Shown: positions 7,605 to 16,857 of the stretch, piece after piece | Layout: each line of letters starts with the position of its first letter | Numbering within the stretch: position 1 is the stretch's first letter | DNA from: Chara braunii | Lineage: Eukaryota; Streptophyta; Charophyceae; Charales; Characeae | DNA: 33,752 nucleotides | Reading direction: 5' to 3' | Assembly: GCA_003427395.1 (NCBI GenBank) | Contig: BFEA01000263.1 | Location: 1,198,014-1,231,765, forward strand | Notes under the pieces: model-generated | Database searches by the model: none | Told to the model about the DNA's origin: nothing | Seen by the model: the letters and a program-made list of their open reading frames with translations, nothing else | Made by a program: the position numbers and the translations under genes

Positions 7605-9817
7605 GCATCGCCGAGAGTGATGTGGCTGCACTCTCGACGCCTTCGAAACTGGTTGCTTCGCGAGAAACCTCTCTTCATTCTGAGGCACATGCGGAATTCG
7701 ACAGTCCTCTCTTATACCCTTATGCTGCCCGGCTCGTTCCTTCGCTGGGTTCTCAAGCTCAAGGACAAGATGTGTGTGCTGCTTCTTCTCCGTTCGACAA
7801 CAGCGACAATGAATCGTCTTCAAGTGGTTCTTCAAGGGATTCGACGCACGAGTTCAACATAGAGGTCCAGGAGTCGTTGACGTCCAACGATTTTGCATGG
7901 CTTCCTCTCCCTTCCACAGGCTGCTTGTCGGGACCACAATGCACAGCACTATGCGCCCATCACCACACATACTTAGCCTTCTATGCACCACCACCTTCGC
8001 CGACAGATGATGAAGCTGCAGTGGGGGACATCCTTGCATATGTTAGCAAGGTGGCCCGCGAGTTTCGCACGCAGCGGTACGATGATAACAACGCACCGCT
8101 CCTTTATGTCTGCATCCAAGTTGGGCAAGCGTCATGTGGCACTTTGCTGGATAGCAGCGCAACTCGCAATTTCATTAGCCAGTCCTTCATCCAAAGGGCC
8201 GGCCTTGGCGCACAAGTTCGAAGGAAGCGAAACCCGACGACGATCAAGTTGGCGGACGGTCGGACGCAACAATTCCTCAATCACTACATTGAAGTTGTCC
8301 CGGTTTATTTCGCACCTCATGCACGCGAACCGGTGACGTTTGACGTCTTGGACACGGACTTCGACATCATTTTGGGAATGCCTTGGCTTGCAAGTGCGGA
8401 TCACACAGTTAACTTCCATCGACGGACACTTACCGTTCGCAACGCCTTCGGCGCCGAGGTGTCGTGTGCCATTCCTTTGCCGCATCCCTCGATCCGGTGC
8501 CAAGTTGTAACGTCCAAGTCTTTTCGGGCCACTTGCGCTTACGAGCAGACCGACGAGATAGGCCTATGTTTTCTACGAGCTGCCGCGATGACCGAATCTT
8601 CACCTACGGATTTGTCTTCGGACCCCCGAGTGGTGCGGCTGCTCGACGATTTCACCGACATCTTCGAGTCTCCTACTGGTGTGGTGTCGGATCAACCGAT
8701 CTCCCACGAGATCATTCTTGAGGCAGGTGTCGTGCCGCCAAAAGGATGCATCTATCGCATGAGCGAGGAAGAGCTCGCGGTTCTCCGCGCGCAACTCGAT
8801 GATCTGTTGGACAAGGGCTGGATCCGCCCTAGTAGCTCACCATACGGTGCGCCTGTTCTCTTTGTACCGAAGAAGAACAAGGATCTTCGCTTGTGCATTG
8901 ATTACCGCAAGCTCAACGCACAAACCCTCAAGAATGTGGGACCTCTTCCGCGGATTAACGACCTTCTCGAGCGTTTGGGCGGCGCAAAATTCTTCTCAAA
9001 GTTGGACTTGAAGTCGGGCTATCACCAAATCTCGATACACCCGCAAGATTGCTACAAATCCGCGTTCAAGACACAGTACGGGCATTTTGAGTGGATCGTT
9101 ATGCCTTTTGGCCTCACCAATGCCCCAGCGACTTTTCAAGCGGCAATGACTAACGAGTTTCGTGCGATGTTGGACCGGTTCGTACTAGTATTCTTAGACG
9201 ACATTCTCGTCTATAATCGGACATTGGAGGATCATCTTGAGCACCTTCGACGAGTGTTGGAGACGCTCCGCCGCGCCAAGTACAAAGCCAACCGCAACAA
9301 GTGCGATTTTGTCGGGCAAGAGCTGGAATACTTGGGCTATTTTGTCACACCGGAGGGCATCAGCCCGTTGTCGGACAAGATTCAAGCCATCCAAGAGTGG
9401 CCGGAGCCGAAGAACGTCACAAATGTCCGTTCGTTCCTTGGCTTAGCCGGCTACTATCAACGCTTCATCAAGGGATACTCGAAGATCGCGGCTCCTTTAT
9501 CCAAGCTTCAAGGCGAGGACCGGCCATTCGACTTCGACGACAATGCATGGACGTCCTTTTTGGCTCTTAAAGCCGCATTACTATCCGCGGAGGTGTTGCA
9601 CATCTATGATCCGCTTCTGGCGACACGTGTTACTACCAATGCGTCTGGCTATGGCATTGGTGCCGTCCCCGAGCAACATGATGGCGTGGACTGGCACCCG
9701 ATCGAGTACTTTAGCAAGAAAATGTCCGCCGTGCACTCGATTGACGATGCACGGAAGAAGGAATTATTGGCCTTCATACACGCGCTCAAGCGCTGGTGGC
9801 ATTTTCTTCTTGGTTGA
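7529..9817 (+). pseudogene. pol: Element A pol: protease, reverse transcriptase, RNase H (762-codon frame)
   Basis: The frame lies -1 relative to gag and overlaps its end. The order is: retropepsin near residues 195-290 with LLDSSATRNFIS and FDIILGMPW; RT from about 400, with SPYGAPVLFVPKK, LRLCIDYRKLN, FSKLDLKSGYHQI, MPFGLTNAPATFQ and the catalytic FLDDILVY near residue 554; connection motif VRSFLGLAGYYQRFIKGYS; RNase H from about 690. The protease triad reads D-S-S instead of D-S-G, and the first RNase H aspartate of the usual TDAS motif is Asn (TTNASGYGIGA). The frame stops inside RNase H at TGA 9815-9817, where related proteins have a charged residue after HFLLG. RT looks intact in itself; the polyprotein does not. 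Confidence 0.93.
7595..7636 (+). promoter_or_regulatory. Putative -1 ribosomal frameshift signal between gag and pol
   Basis: The heptamer GGGAAAG (7595-7601) fits X-XXY-YYZ in the gag phase (codons tcG GGA AAG). It is followed at once by the gag stop TGA (7602-7604). A -1 slip gives TTC GGG AAA GTG, which is exactly the pol phase. After a 10-base spacer there is a perfect 8-bp stem, cgagagtg (7612-7619) with cactctcg (7629-7636), and a 9-base loop. Slippery site, stop, spacer and stem are all in the expected order. Such signals set the Gag to Gag-Pol ratio in many retroelements. It is predicted from sequence only. Confidence 0.72.
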
Positions 9818-11434
9818 CGGTAGTTCCGATGGGTAGGGGATAACAACCCATTGGTCTTCTACAAGACCCAAGACATGGTCAATCGAGTGCACGGCGGACA
9901 CTAATTCGAGAGGCACTTTCGCAGCGTCCGGATCGCCCGTTGGATGGCCTTCATCGACCAGTTTGACTTTTTCCCCGACCACATTTCAGGCACGTCAAAT
10001 CGCTTTGCGGATGCTCTTTCGCAGCGTCCGGATCACTGTATCGCAGTCTATTCGACCTTCGAGATCGGCGATCACCTGCGGAACAGCTTCATCCGCGGCT
10101 ACCAAGCCGACCCCGAGTTTCACAACAAGTACGCAAATTGCTCCTCTCCTAATCCGGCGCCTTCTCACTACCGGATCCAAGAGGGGTACTTGCTTGTCCA
10201 CACGCGGGGGAAGGACCTTCTTTGCGTACCGAGTGACTCTCACTTGCGTACACGACTTCTTGGCGAGTTCCACAACGCTCCCGCCACTGGACACTTTGGA
10301 GTCAATCGTATGATTGGCCGAGTCCGCGAGCGCTTTTGGTGGCCCGGTCTTCTTGACGACGTCACACACTATTGTGAGTCATGCGAGGTTTTCCGACGTT
10401 GCAAATCCCGCAATCATCGTCCGTACGGCGAGTTGCGATCATTACCAGTCCCCTTGCGCCGAAGGGAAGCGATTGCCATGGACATTACCTGGCCGTTCCC
10501 CAAGCACAAGACTGGTGTGGATGGGATTCTCACGGTGGTCGACCGACTCACCAAGTTCGCCATGTTTTTGCCTTGCCGCTATCATGCCAAGGCACCGGAG
10601 TTGGCCGAGGTTCTTTACGTCGGTTGGATTCGAACCAAAGGTTACCGTAAGGAAATCGTCTGCGACCGCAACACTCGGCTCATGTCCGATTTTTGGTTGG
10701 CGCTCATCAAACGATGGGGCTCATCTCTCAACCCAAGTTCGGCTCGCCACGCCCAAACCGATGGCCAAACGGAGAGGGCGCATCAGACCGCACAGGTTCT
10801 CCTTCGCACCCTCATCCGTCCCGACCATAAGGATTGGGTTGAGTGGCTGCCAGATGTCGAGTTGGCATACAACTTGTCCTTCCACCCGACTATCGGGATG
10901 TCGCTCTTCGAGTTCGAGCACGGCTCGCCGGTCACTTTTCCGTTGGACACAATCATTCCACGGGCGGCCGAGAGCGACGACCATCTTCTCTTCATTCGTC
11001 GGATGCAAGAGCTTGGAAAAAATGCAAGTTTGTCAGATCGCAATGGGGTCAGGCATGATCTTGGAAACCGTGATAAAGTAGAGAAGAGGAAGGACGATGT
11101 GCAGCAGCAGATACCTGAACAGAAAGGAGAAAAAATAGCAGAAGGGATGAGAGTTAAACTCCGCCCAGATGCGGACGGTGAGGAGGTGGGTGATCAACAG
11201 GCCAAAGTTGGTGGCGAGAGGCCAACTGAGTACTTGGTACACTTTGCGTACTGCACCCACAAAGTTGAACGTTGGTTGACCCGTGCGGAACTGCAAGCAA
11301 CAGCTCCAGATGTTCTCACACGCTACGAACACAAGATGCAAGGCAAGCCGGTATCTTCGGCTCCACGTCGCACCCGCGTCCAGGTTCCACCTTCAGATCG
11401 TCAGCTTCACCCTCGACCCGGCTTGACTTCATAA
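9818..11434 (+). pseudogene. pol: Element A pol: RNase H end and integrase
   Basis: After two stops and some disordered text (DNNPLVFYKTQD is still readable near 9841) the frame 9944-11434 is open for 496 codons. It resumes in the RNase H tail (MAFIDQFDFFPDHISG, FADALSQRPDH). Integrase follows: HHCC zinc-binding region (NAPATGHFG through YCESCEVFRRC), catalytic Asp in AMDITWPFP (about residue 179), Asp in CDRNTRLMSDFW (about 239) and Glu in TDGQTERAHQT (about 276). Downstream a GPY/F module is not recognisable; charged linker stands in its place. The C terminus has YLVHFAYCTHKVERWLTRAE, which resembles a divergent chromodomain. Integrase residues for catalysis are present. Confidence 0.9.
9916..10034 (+). 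repeat. 19-bp direct repeat inside pol, 100 bases apart
   Basis: ctttcgcagcgtccggatc occurs at 9916-9934 and 10016-10034. The second copy is at the normal place in the RNase H tail (SQRPDH). The first lies in the disordered stretch before ARWMAFIDQF. It may be a template-switch scar from reverse transcription that also explains the local disruption. Confidence 0.75.
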
Positions 11435-11447
11435 GGAGGGGGGGGGG
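11433..11447 (+). promoter_or_regulatory. Polypurine tract of element A
   Basis: The run aaggagggggggggg directly abuts the 3' LTR, as expected for the primer of plus-strand cDNA synthesis. The first LTR base, T in the 5' copy, is read as G here, so the G run appears to have grown by one at the border. Confidence 0.85.
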
Positions 11448-11818
11448 TTACATGCTGCGCCTGCAACAAGCTGCACGGGCCATTTTCCGGCCCGTGTCGT
11501 TTTCAGCCCGAAAGCCTGAAAACAAGGGCCTACAGGCCCTGTGTCGTTTCAGCCTGAAAGCCTGAAAACAAGGGCGTACAGGCCCTGTGTCGTCAGCCTA
11601 AATCTGGGCCTTTCCGGCCCTGAGTCTTTTCAGCCTGATATTGAGGGCCATTTTCAGGCCGTCATAAGATCGACCTGCTCTGAAACTCAGGCACCAGACC
11701 AGGGTTTTAGCTCAGGCCATTTTTGGCCGATTTTCAAGACAACCGTTGTTTGAGCTTCAACCCCAGGGTCTGGCACGTTTTGGCATTGGCAAGAGCAGCC
11801 TCCTGGATGGGCCAGCAC

Positions 11819-11825
11819 TATATAA
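11819..11825 (+). promoter_or_regulatory. TATA box of the 3' LTR
   Basis: tatataa lies in gccagcactatataagactgg, at the place expected for the U3/R core promoter. If used, it would drive transcription out of the element into the region of element B. Confidence 0.6.
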
Positions 11826-12205
11826 GACTGGCCCGCCCTGCAGGCTGCAGGTAGTTCATAGGGACTTCCCAGGCATTTCACGTGCAGTTCAAGAGGCAGG
11901 AGGTAGTCTTCAGGATTCAGCAGCAGCACGCTGGAGGAGCGCTGCAGGAGTAGTGGTAGCGCTAGCAGTAGTTTTCAGCGCTGGGCGCTTGTAGCAGCTA
12001 AAGTAGTACTGGAGGGAGAGAGAGATTGTCCTGCAGCGCCATAGCTCCAGCTTCGTCTTCGAGATACCTGCAGCACAGCGCCAACTTCACAGGGTTAGTA
12101 CCTGGCACGTGAGAGAAAGAGAGAGAGTTCTTCTTCTTCCTCCTCTCAGTCCACCATCTCCCTCTCACCCTCTCGCTATCTGACTTCACTGCATCAGCAG
12201 TCTAC

Positions 12206-12225
12206 GAGAGAGAGAGAGAGAGAGT

Positions 12226-12284
<59 letters not shown>
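12206..12284 (+). repeat. (GA)n microsatellite inside the 3' LTR
   Basis: About 79 bases of GA with interruptions gtga and gata; it is the counterpart of the 159-base tract in the 5' LTR. Confidence 0.95.
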
Positions 12285-12289
<5 letters not shown>

Positions 12290-12308
12290 TGACCTTGGAT
12301 CCAGACTC

Positions 12309-12392
12309 GACATTGGGCTTCAGACATTTTGACGAGGGACTATTTGGGACGATATTGGGCTTCAGACATTTTGACGAGGGACTATTTGGGAC
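12309..12392 (+). repeat. 42-bp tandem duplication in the 3' LTR
   Basis: Unit 12309-12350 (starts gacattgggcttcag) is repeated at 12351-12392 (starts gatattgggcttcag) with one C/T difference. The 5' LTR has a single copy near 4811-4852. The low divergence suggests a fairly recent slippage or unequal exchange. Confidence 0.93.
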
Positions 12393-12814
12393 TTGTAACG
12401 AATACTTGGTGTTGACGACATTCCCATCTCCCCCTTCCTCTTCGTCTGATCCGCTCCTCTTCGTCTGTGTATGATCTGGACCTGGCGCACTCTTCCTGTG
12501 CGTATCGCCAGGCCCCTTCACACCTCGTGATGTGGATGATGTATGTTTGGTCTGTAATGCGACATTGATTGGGCTAGTCATTGGTTTCCTAGCATTCTGC
12601 TGCGTTGTCTTGCACTGCGTGAGAGAGGTCAGTCCCGGTCAGGTCAGGACTTGTATCTAAGTCTTCCGCTGCGCTATAAAGCACCACTCTTGTATGTATC
12701 GGAATGCGCACTACTTGTTGAGATTCTACTTGCACTGCATTGCCCATTCAGTCCTTTTTATCACATTGCGGATCCTTGGTTATATATGTACATCGCCCAA
12801 CTGGGCATGTAACA

Positions 12815-13033
12815 CTGTTGTTGATACTTACTTGTCGTGGGCTGTCTTTGTGGATGTTGCAAACTCGCCATTGTGTTGTCGTCTTGATCACACTGGTTGT
12901 GGCTGCGGAACCTGTGCACAGACTCTAGAGAAAACATCATCAGAAGAATAATCAGCAGAATTAGATATAGAGAAATATAGATAATGTTCCCATTGAAATT
13001 AAATTAATTTTTATTTCTTGTTTCTTGCCATAG
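12815..13033. other. Spacer between elements A and B
   Basis: About 220 bases with no gene. They pass from moderately GC-rich to AT-rich (attaaattaatttttatttc near 12995). This should contain the former insertion flank of A on its left and of B on its right. Confidence 0.6.
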
Positions 13034-14037
13034 TGCAAGGATATGGGTCCTCGGCAGGCCTAAGGGGCCCCCTTGCAGCAAATGTGCCCGCCCTAAGTGA
13101 AGGCGGGCCTAACAAATCATGAGAGGCCCTTGGCTGTCAATTTCGCATTTGGGGTCCAGGCAGTTTCGTCGCGCCAGTTGGTTGAAGCGAAACACAGGCC
13201 GAGCAGCGTGGAAATTCCGAGGCCTTCTAGGCCTTTTCGAAAGCACAGGCCCTGGGCGAGATTCGCAGCCTCATACACAGACAGTTGGGAGGCCCAACCG
13301 AACGAGGCCCAGCAGCTGCACCAGAGGCGCAGCATCCTGGGGCCTTCCGGAAGCTTTTGGGCCCAGGCCAGTCCAACCAGGCTGCCGAATGAGGCAGGCT
13401 CTTTCCATATAGGAAAGAGCTCGCTGCCTGGCCAGGCATTCGGGCACTCGCATGCTGGCGGCAGCGCTGCTGGAGCTGAAGCTCGTGGGCTGCTGCTAGC
13501 ACTGAGCGGCGATGTCCAGGCACGTGCGGTCGTGCAGGGAGCAGAGTGCTGCTGAGGGCAGCGCCATAGCCCAGTCTCCATAGCTGGCAGGGCTTGGATG
13601 TACAGTGAGGCGCAGGGGTTGTCTTCGGGTGTACAACAAAGGAAGACGTGGGAGAGAGTCAAGGGAGAAAGAGAAGGATGATGATGATGATGATGTGAGG
13701 GCACATACCTGGTATTGGCGATGGTTCTGCATGGGCGACATCTTCAAGTACTTCGGGTGCTGCTGACGTCAACAGTTGCATTGTCAATTAGTAGGCTAGT
13801 AGTAGCTGTNTAGGGAGTAGGCTGGGCNCCGAGCGCNANGTAGGGANATAGAGACTGGATACATATGTTGGTGGTGGCGAGAGCAAGCTCTCATTGACAT
13901 TGACTTTCACTGCTACGATTCTCCATTGGTGTTATATTGGTGCAATGCTGCTTTCTGAACACAGTGTTACGATTTGGCTTTCAATGTGATTGTGCAATCT
14001 GAATATTGTCATCTCGCTTATGTTCATTTTCCTTGCA
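13034..14037 (+). repeat. Element B LTR (about 1004 bp)
   Basis: The block starts TGCAAGGA and ends TCCTTGCA, an exact 8-bp terminal inverted repeat with TG and CA ends. Three bases later comes a perfect primer-binding site, which makes this a 5' LTR. It is GC-rich with many AGGCC/GGCCT words, a (GAT)6 tract at 13677-13694, and five unresolved bases at 13810-13847. A long open frame on each strand at 13097-13704 lacks motifs and is Ala/Ser/Gly-rich, so it is probably compositional. No second copy of the LTR was found by eye in the window. Confidence 0.82.
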
Positions 14038-14040
14038 ATT

Positions 14041-14052
14041 TGGTATCAGAGC
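14041..14052 (+). promoter_or_regulatory. Primer-binding site of element B, perfect initiator-Met type
   Basis: TGGTATCAGAGC matches the standard site complementary to the 3' end of initiator tRNA-Met. It lies 3 bases after the LTR end. This would prime first-strand cDNA synthesis. Confidence 0.9.
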
Positions 14053-15309
14053 TGGTTCGAACTGTGTTCATTGGTTCTTCGCAATAGCTGTTCGGTGCTT
14101 CGCATGAGGTGTGAGGCAGTGATAAGGCTGGGGCGTGGGACATAAGGCGGCCCAGGGTCGTGTGGGCGCGCCAGGGAGCTATGTGGTGACATTAGGGGTG
14201 TACGCTGGATGATGAGAGCTCGTTAATGTGGCATTTAAGCCGAGGTAGAACTGCATTCTGCTGTTGGTTGTGCCAAGGCAAAGACTGGTCATCATAAATG
14301 CACATCAGGTTGCCAGTGAGATACGTTGCTTCCTTCCTTATCTACCCTCTTCATTGCTTCTTACCGTGAGGAAGTGAGTTATGTCTTGAGAGTCCTCTCA
14401 ATGTGAGGTGTTGCGAGCGCTCAACCTTGAGAGTCGACATCCTTCTTGGGCAGCAAGCTGGTGGGAGACGGGCGTTGCCTCTGAAGGGCCCTAGACGAAG
14501 CACTCGGGTCACGGTCACCATGGCAACCCGCTGGGACTAGTGCACGCATGCTTTGCCGCAAGTCCTTGGTTCTGCTACTGCGCAATAGCGGTCATGCAGG
14601 GCATGCCAGCCCTTTGAACAGACGCGTATTAGACCGTCTCTAAATATTTATGGGGGGGACTCGGTGTTGATCCTGACTGTGATCGTCGTCCTGTTTGCGA
14701 CGTTAAATAATTTCTGAGGAGTTACGGGGGATCTCCTTAAATGCCTCCTGATCAGCCAGATCAAACCGGGTGTAAGGCTCGTTGCACGCGAGGATAAATA
14801 ATGTGCAGGGGCTGGCAATTTCGGCGTTGACTTAGGGCACAGGGGTGGGCCGCATTGCACACCTTTAGACACGCTGCTCAACTAGATGCCTAGGAACGTC
14901 GACACAAAGTGACTACTCAAGAGGGATACATGGAAAGGGATAGATTCCGACAACTGTTCGCCGTGGGATTAATTAGATAAATAGTCATTCAGCATACATC
15001 TCTGCAGGGAGCATTATTTTTATTTTTGATTACTTAGTTGTTACATACTTGATTGACAACTGACAGAGAACTGCAGATAGAGTAAAATATTCATAGAGTA
15101 TAATATTATTTGTTGCATTGCAATCTATATTAGAGTAATATAAAAATAGACCTAATATTCCCTGTAGGATCTGACACTGGGTGACACCTAACCACCTAAA
15201 TGTTTTTGTCCAGGCCGACCGAAGTTAGTTGTGTATCATAATCAGTTGTGTGTCATGATGAGGTAGGATTCAATGTGAATTCTAGTTTAGATCACACACA
15301 CTGTAGCTC
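14053..15309. other. Internal region after element B LTR, no gene recognised
   Basis: Frames are short and without motifs. The left 900 bases are of balanced composition. From about 14985 to 15165 the DNA turns AT-rich (attatttttatttttgatta, ataatattatttg). A ggggggg run at 14652-14658 resembles a polypurine tract but no LTR start follows that matches 13034. It may be the leader of B, a gag-less derivative, or the upstream region of element C. The B-C boundary could not be placed. Confidence 0.45.
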
Positions 15310-15779
15310 ATGAGTGATGCAAGCACTAGTGAGGAGGAGTTGTTAGTGGATGACCGCAGGACTACTCGTAGTACTGTCTCAGTCGATCTTTGACTTTCCT
15401 AGAGTTAGGTCCAGGAGACGAGAGGAGACTGCGGAGAGAGGCTAGAGAGAGAACATCGACAAGAAGAGCGAGGGTGGCTGAGGACAGTGCCAGGTCTAGG
15501 ATTTCAGCTAGCACCGGTACGACCATGGCTACTTCCTCTACCATGTCGCAGGCCTCTTCACAGGCCACTTCGTCAGGAGTTAGTCAGAGTGGTTCTCGGG
15601 TTTCCATTAGCCAGAGTGCTGGCTTGCAAGTCAGCCAGCAGGCTCAACTCACGCGGGAGGATTATGAGATCCTCCAAGCAGAAGAACTTCAGGATGAGTT
15701 GCAGTGGCAGTTGGATGACACAGCAGAGGGGAGAAGAAGAGTTATAATGAGGAAAGCTCATTTTGCAATCCTTTCTTGA
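15310..15779 (+). pseudogene. Ser/Gln/Arg-rich first frame of element C, frameshifted
   Basis: ATG 15310 starts MSDASTSEEELLVDDRR and stops at 15391-15393. The next phase, open from 15390 to 15779, continues as a charged then low-complexity protein (RREARERTSTRRARVAE, then many SQ, SS and TS pairs) and ends with an acidic helix-like stretch, YEILQAEELQDELQWQLDD. A one-base indel near 15390 would join them. No catalytic motif is visible. Low complexity plus an acidic C-terminal helix suggests an interaction or assembly protein, but this is inference. It is the first of the same-strand series that leads into gag. Confidence 0.4.
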
Positions 15780-15983
15780 GTCATTACTCTCTTGAGAAAG
15801 CCTAGTTGCTAACCGAGTCTTATCTTTCCTTGTGTGAGGTACCACACTGGACTGAAGAAGGAGACTGATATTACTGATTGGAGAGAATCGGGTTTGATCT
15901 CAGGTATGCCTGACGAGCCTATGATGTCCTTGGAACATTGAGAAGGGAAAGAAAGAATCAAGAGCTCAAAGACTTCATCAAGA

Positions 15984-16397
15984 ATGCTAACTTCTGACGC
16001 ATTGAAAAAGCTCTTGAAAATGACTACCAAAGGGATATTCCCCTATCAATATGAGCATTGTTGGGTCTACCGTTCTGGCAATTCGGCCATCAACGTAGTG
16101 ATGGCTCGCTTCTTGGAGGGAGATATCTATGATATCCGTCCTTATGTCAAGAAGGGGGACTGTGACAAAGGTGAGACCTTTAACTTGCTATGGGGAATTG
16201 AGATCCAATCTCTTTATAATGAGAAAGCAGACCTAATCAAGCAGAAGAAGAGGGTGGAATGGGGTGTAATGCCAGTAACGTATGAGACTGTTCTGATCCC
16301 TCCTATACCTGACAGCTATTGTGATGGGACTAACTGGTTGCCAATTATCAGCATGGTACTGACGTGGGAGAAAAAAACTGGTGGTCATGAGAACTAA
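15984..16397 (+). CDS. L-family protein La (137 aa), unknown function
   Basis: ATG 15984 begins MLTSDALKKLLK. The core shows IYDIRPYVKKG at residues 48-58, a charged helix (YNEKADLIKQKKR) and a C-terminal PPIPD followed by NWLPII (117-122), which is the shared L pattern. It is most like the L copy at 32612, where the core reads IHDLRPYVRKG. The stop (16395-16397) lies beyond the ATG of the next frame. It has no signal peptide, membrane segment or zinc site. I do not recognise the family. The predicted order is a helix, several strands, a long helix and a short C-terminal helix. Confidence 0.6.
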   Translation: MLTSDALKKLLKMTTKGIFPYQYEHCWVYRSGNSAINVVMARFLEGDIYDIRPYVKKGDCDKGETFNLLWGIEIQSLYNEKADLIKQKKRVEWGVMPVTYETVLIPPIPDSYCDGTNWLPIISMVLTWEKKTGGHEN

Positions 16398-16857
16398 AGA
16401 GGTTTCAGCAGAGGAAATCGGACAGAGAAGATTGAAATTTGGCAAAGGTTCAGGCCCAAGTCAAGAGAAGGTCGAGTGTCTCCTAGGGTCACTGAATACT
16501 CTGAGTAAGAGAGAGGTGTTCTCGTATGAGACTGTCAGATATGAGATGGTTGAGAGTGGATGGGAGCAGGAGCGATTATATATACTGACATTTTATTTTA
16601 CAGACCTGGATACATATGATGTGAGAATTTATGTTCCAAAGGAAATAAGCATTGAAGCGGTGTATGAGAGATGCTGGGGATTTGCTGAAGAGGTTGTACT
16701 GAGAGAGAAAGAGAGACTTGAGAGGGAAAACAAATGCTTCACTGAATCTACTCGATTTACAGTCTTTGAAGGATTTTCAGCTCCTCCCTAGCCCGGTGTT
16801 AATTTGTCAAGAGAAAATTGGTCTGCGGTGGTTGAGTTTGCTCTGAGAGTTAAATGA
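16387..16857 (+). pseudogene. L-family protein Lb, one internal stop
   Basis: ATG 16387 lies within the end of La (11-base overlap). The frame has LLGSLNTLSKREVFSYETVR, LYILTFYFTDLDTYD, then VRIYVP, and the helix REKERLEREN. A TAG at 16789-16791 comes right after the APP motif, but the same phase continues as PGVNLSRENWSAVVEFALRV to TGA 16855-16857. This tail matches Lc (NWSAMIDL), so the TAG is most simply a later nonsense mutation. The terminal TGA overlaps the ATG of Lc (ATGA). Function is unknown. Confidence 0.6.

Larger units (their letters stand above)
3853..12814 (+). mobile_element. Element A: full-length Ty3/gypsy LTR retrotransposon, inactive
   Basis: The order is 5' LTR (3853-5267), primer-binding site (5270), long leader, gag, pol (protease-RT-RNase H-integrase), polypurine tract (11433-11447) and 3' LTR (11446-12814). 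Both LTRs end in GCATGTAACA, and the 5' LTR starts with its exact complement TGTTACATGC. Integrase after RNase H places it in Ty3/gypsy. The 5-base flanks gctga and ctgtt do not match, so there is no target-site duplication. That points to inter-element recombination, rearrangement, or mutation of the flanks. Stops, a gag frameshift and active-site changes show it cannot move on its own. Confidence 0.93.
11446..12814 (+). repeat. Element A 3' LTR (about 1369 bp)
   Basis: It is nearly identical to the 5' LTR and ends GCATGTAACA. Differences seen by eye: two instead of three U3 repeat units, an intact TATA word at 11819-11825, a shorter GA tract (12206-12284), a 42-bp tandem duplication (12309-12392), a short extra piece near 11930-11950 and several point changes. 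Those differences must postdate insertion, or reflect recombination between two elements, since LTRs are identical when an element inserts. Confidence 0.93.

Noticed and set aside
10314-11081. Plus-strand open frame of 255 codons inside integrase
   Set aside because: It is a shifted-phase shadow of the integrase frame, which carries all the recognised motifs.
13097-13704. Overlapping open frames on both strands in element B LTR (152 and 195 codons)
   Set aside because: They lie inside an LTR, are open on both strands because of GC-rich composition, and have no domain or motif.
14649-14662. Polypurine tract ending element B
   Set aside because: The ggggggg run is suggestive, but no sequence matching the LTR start TGCAAGGA follows it.
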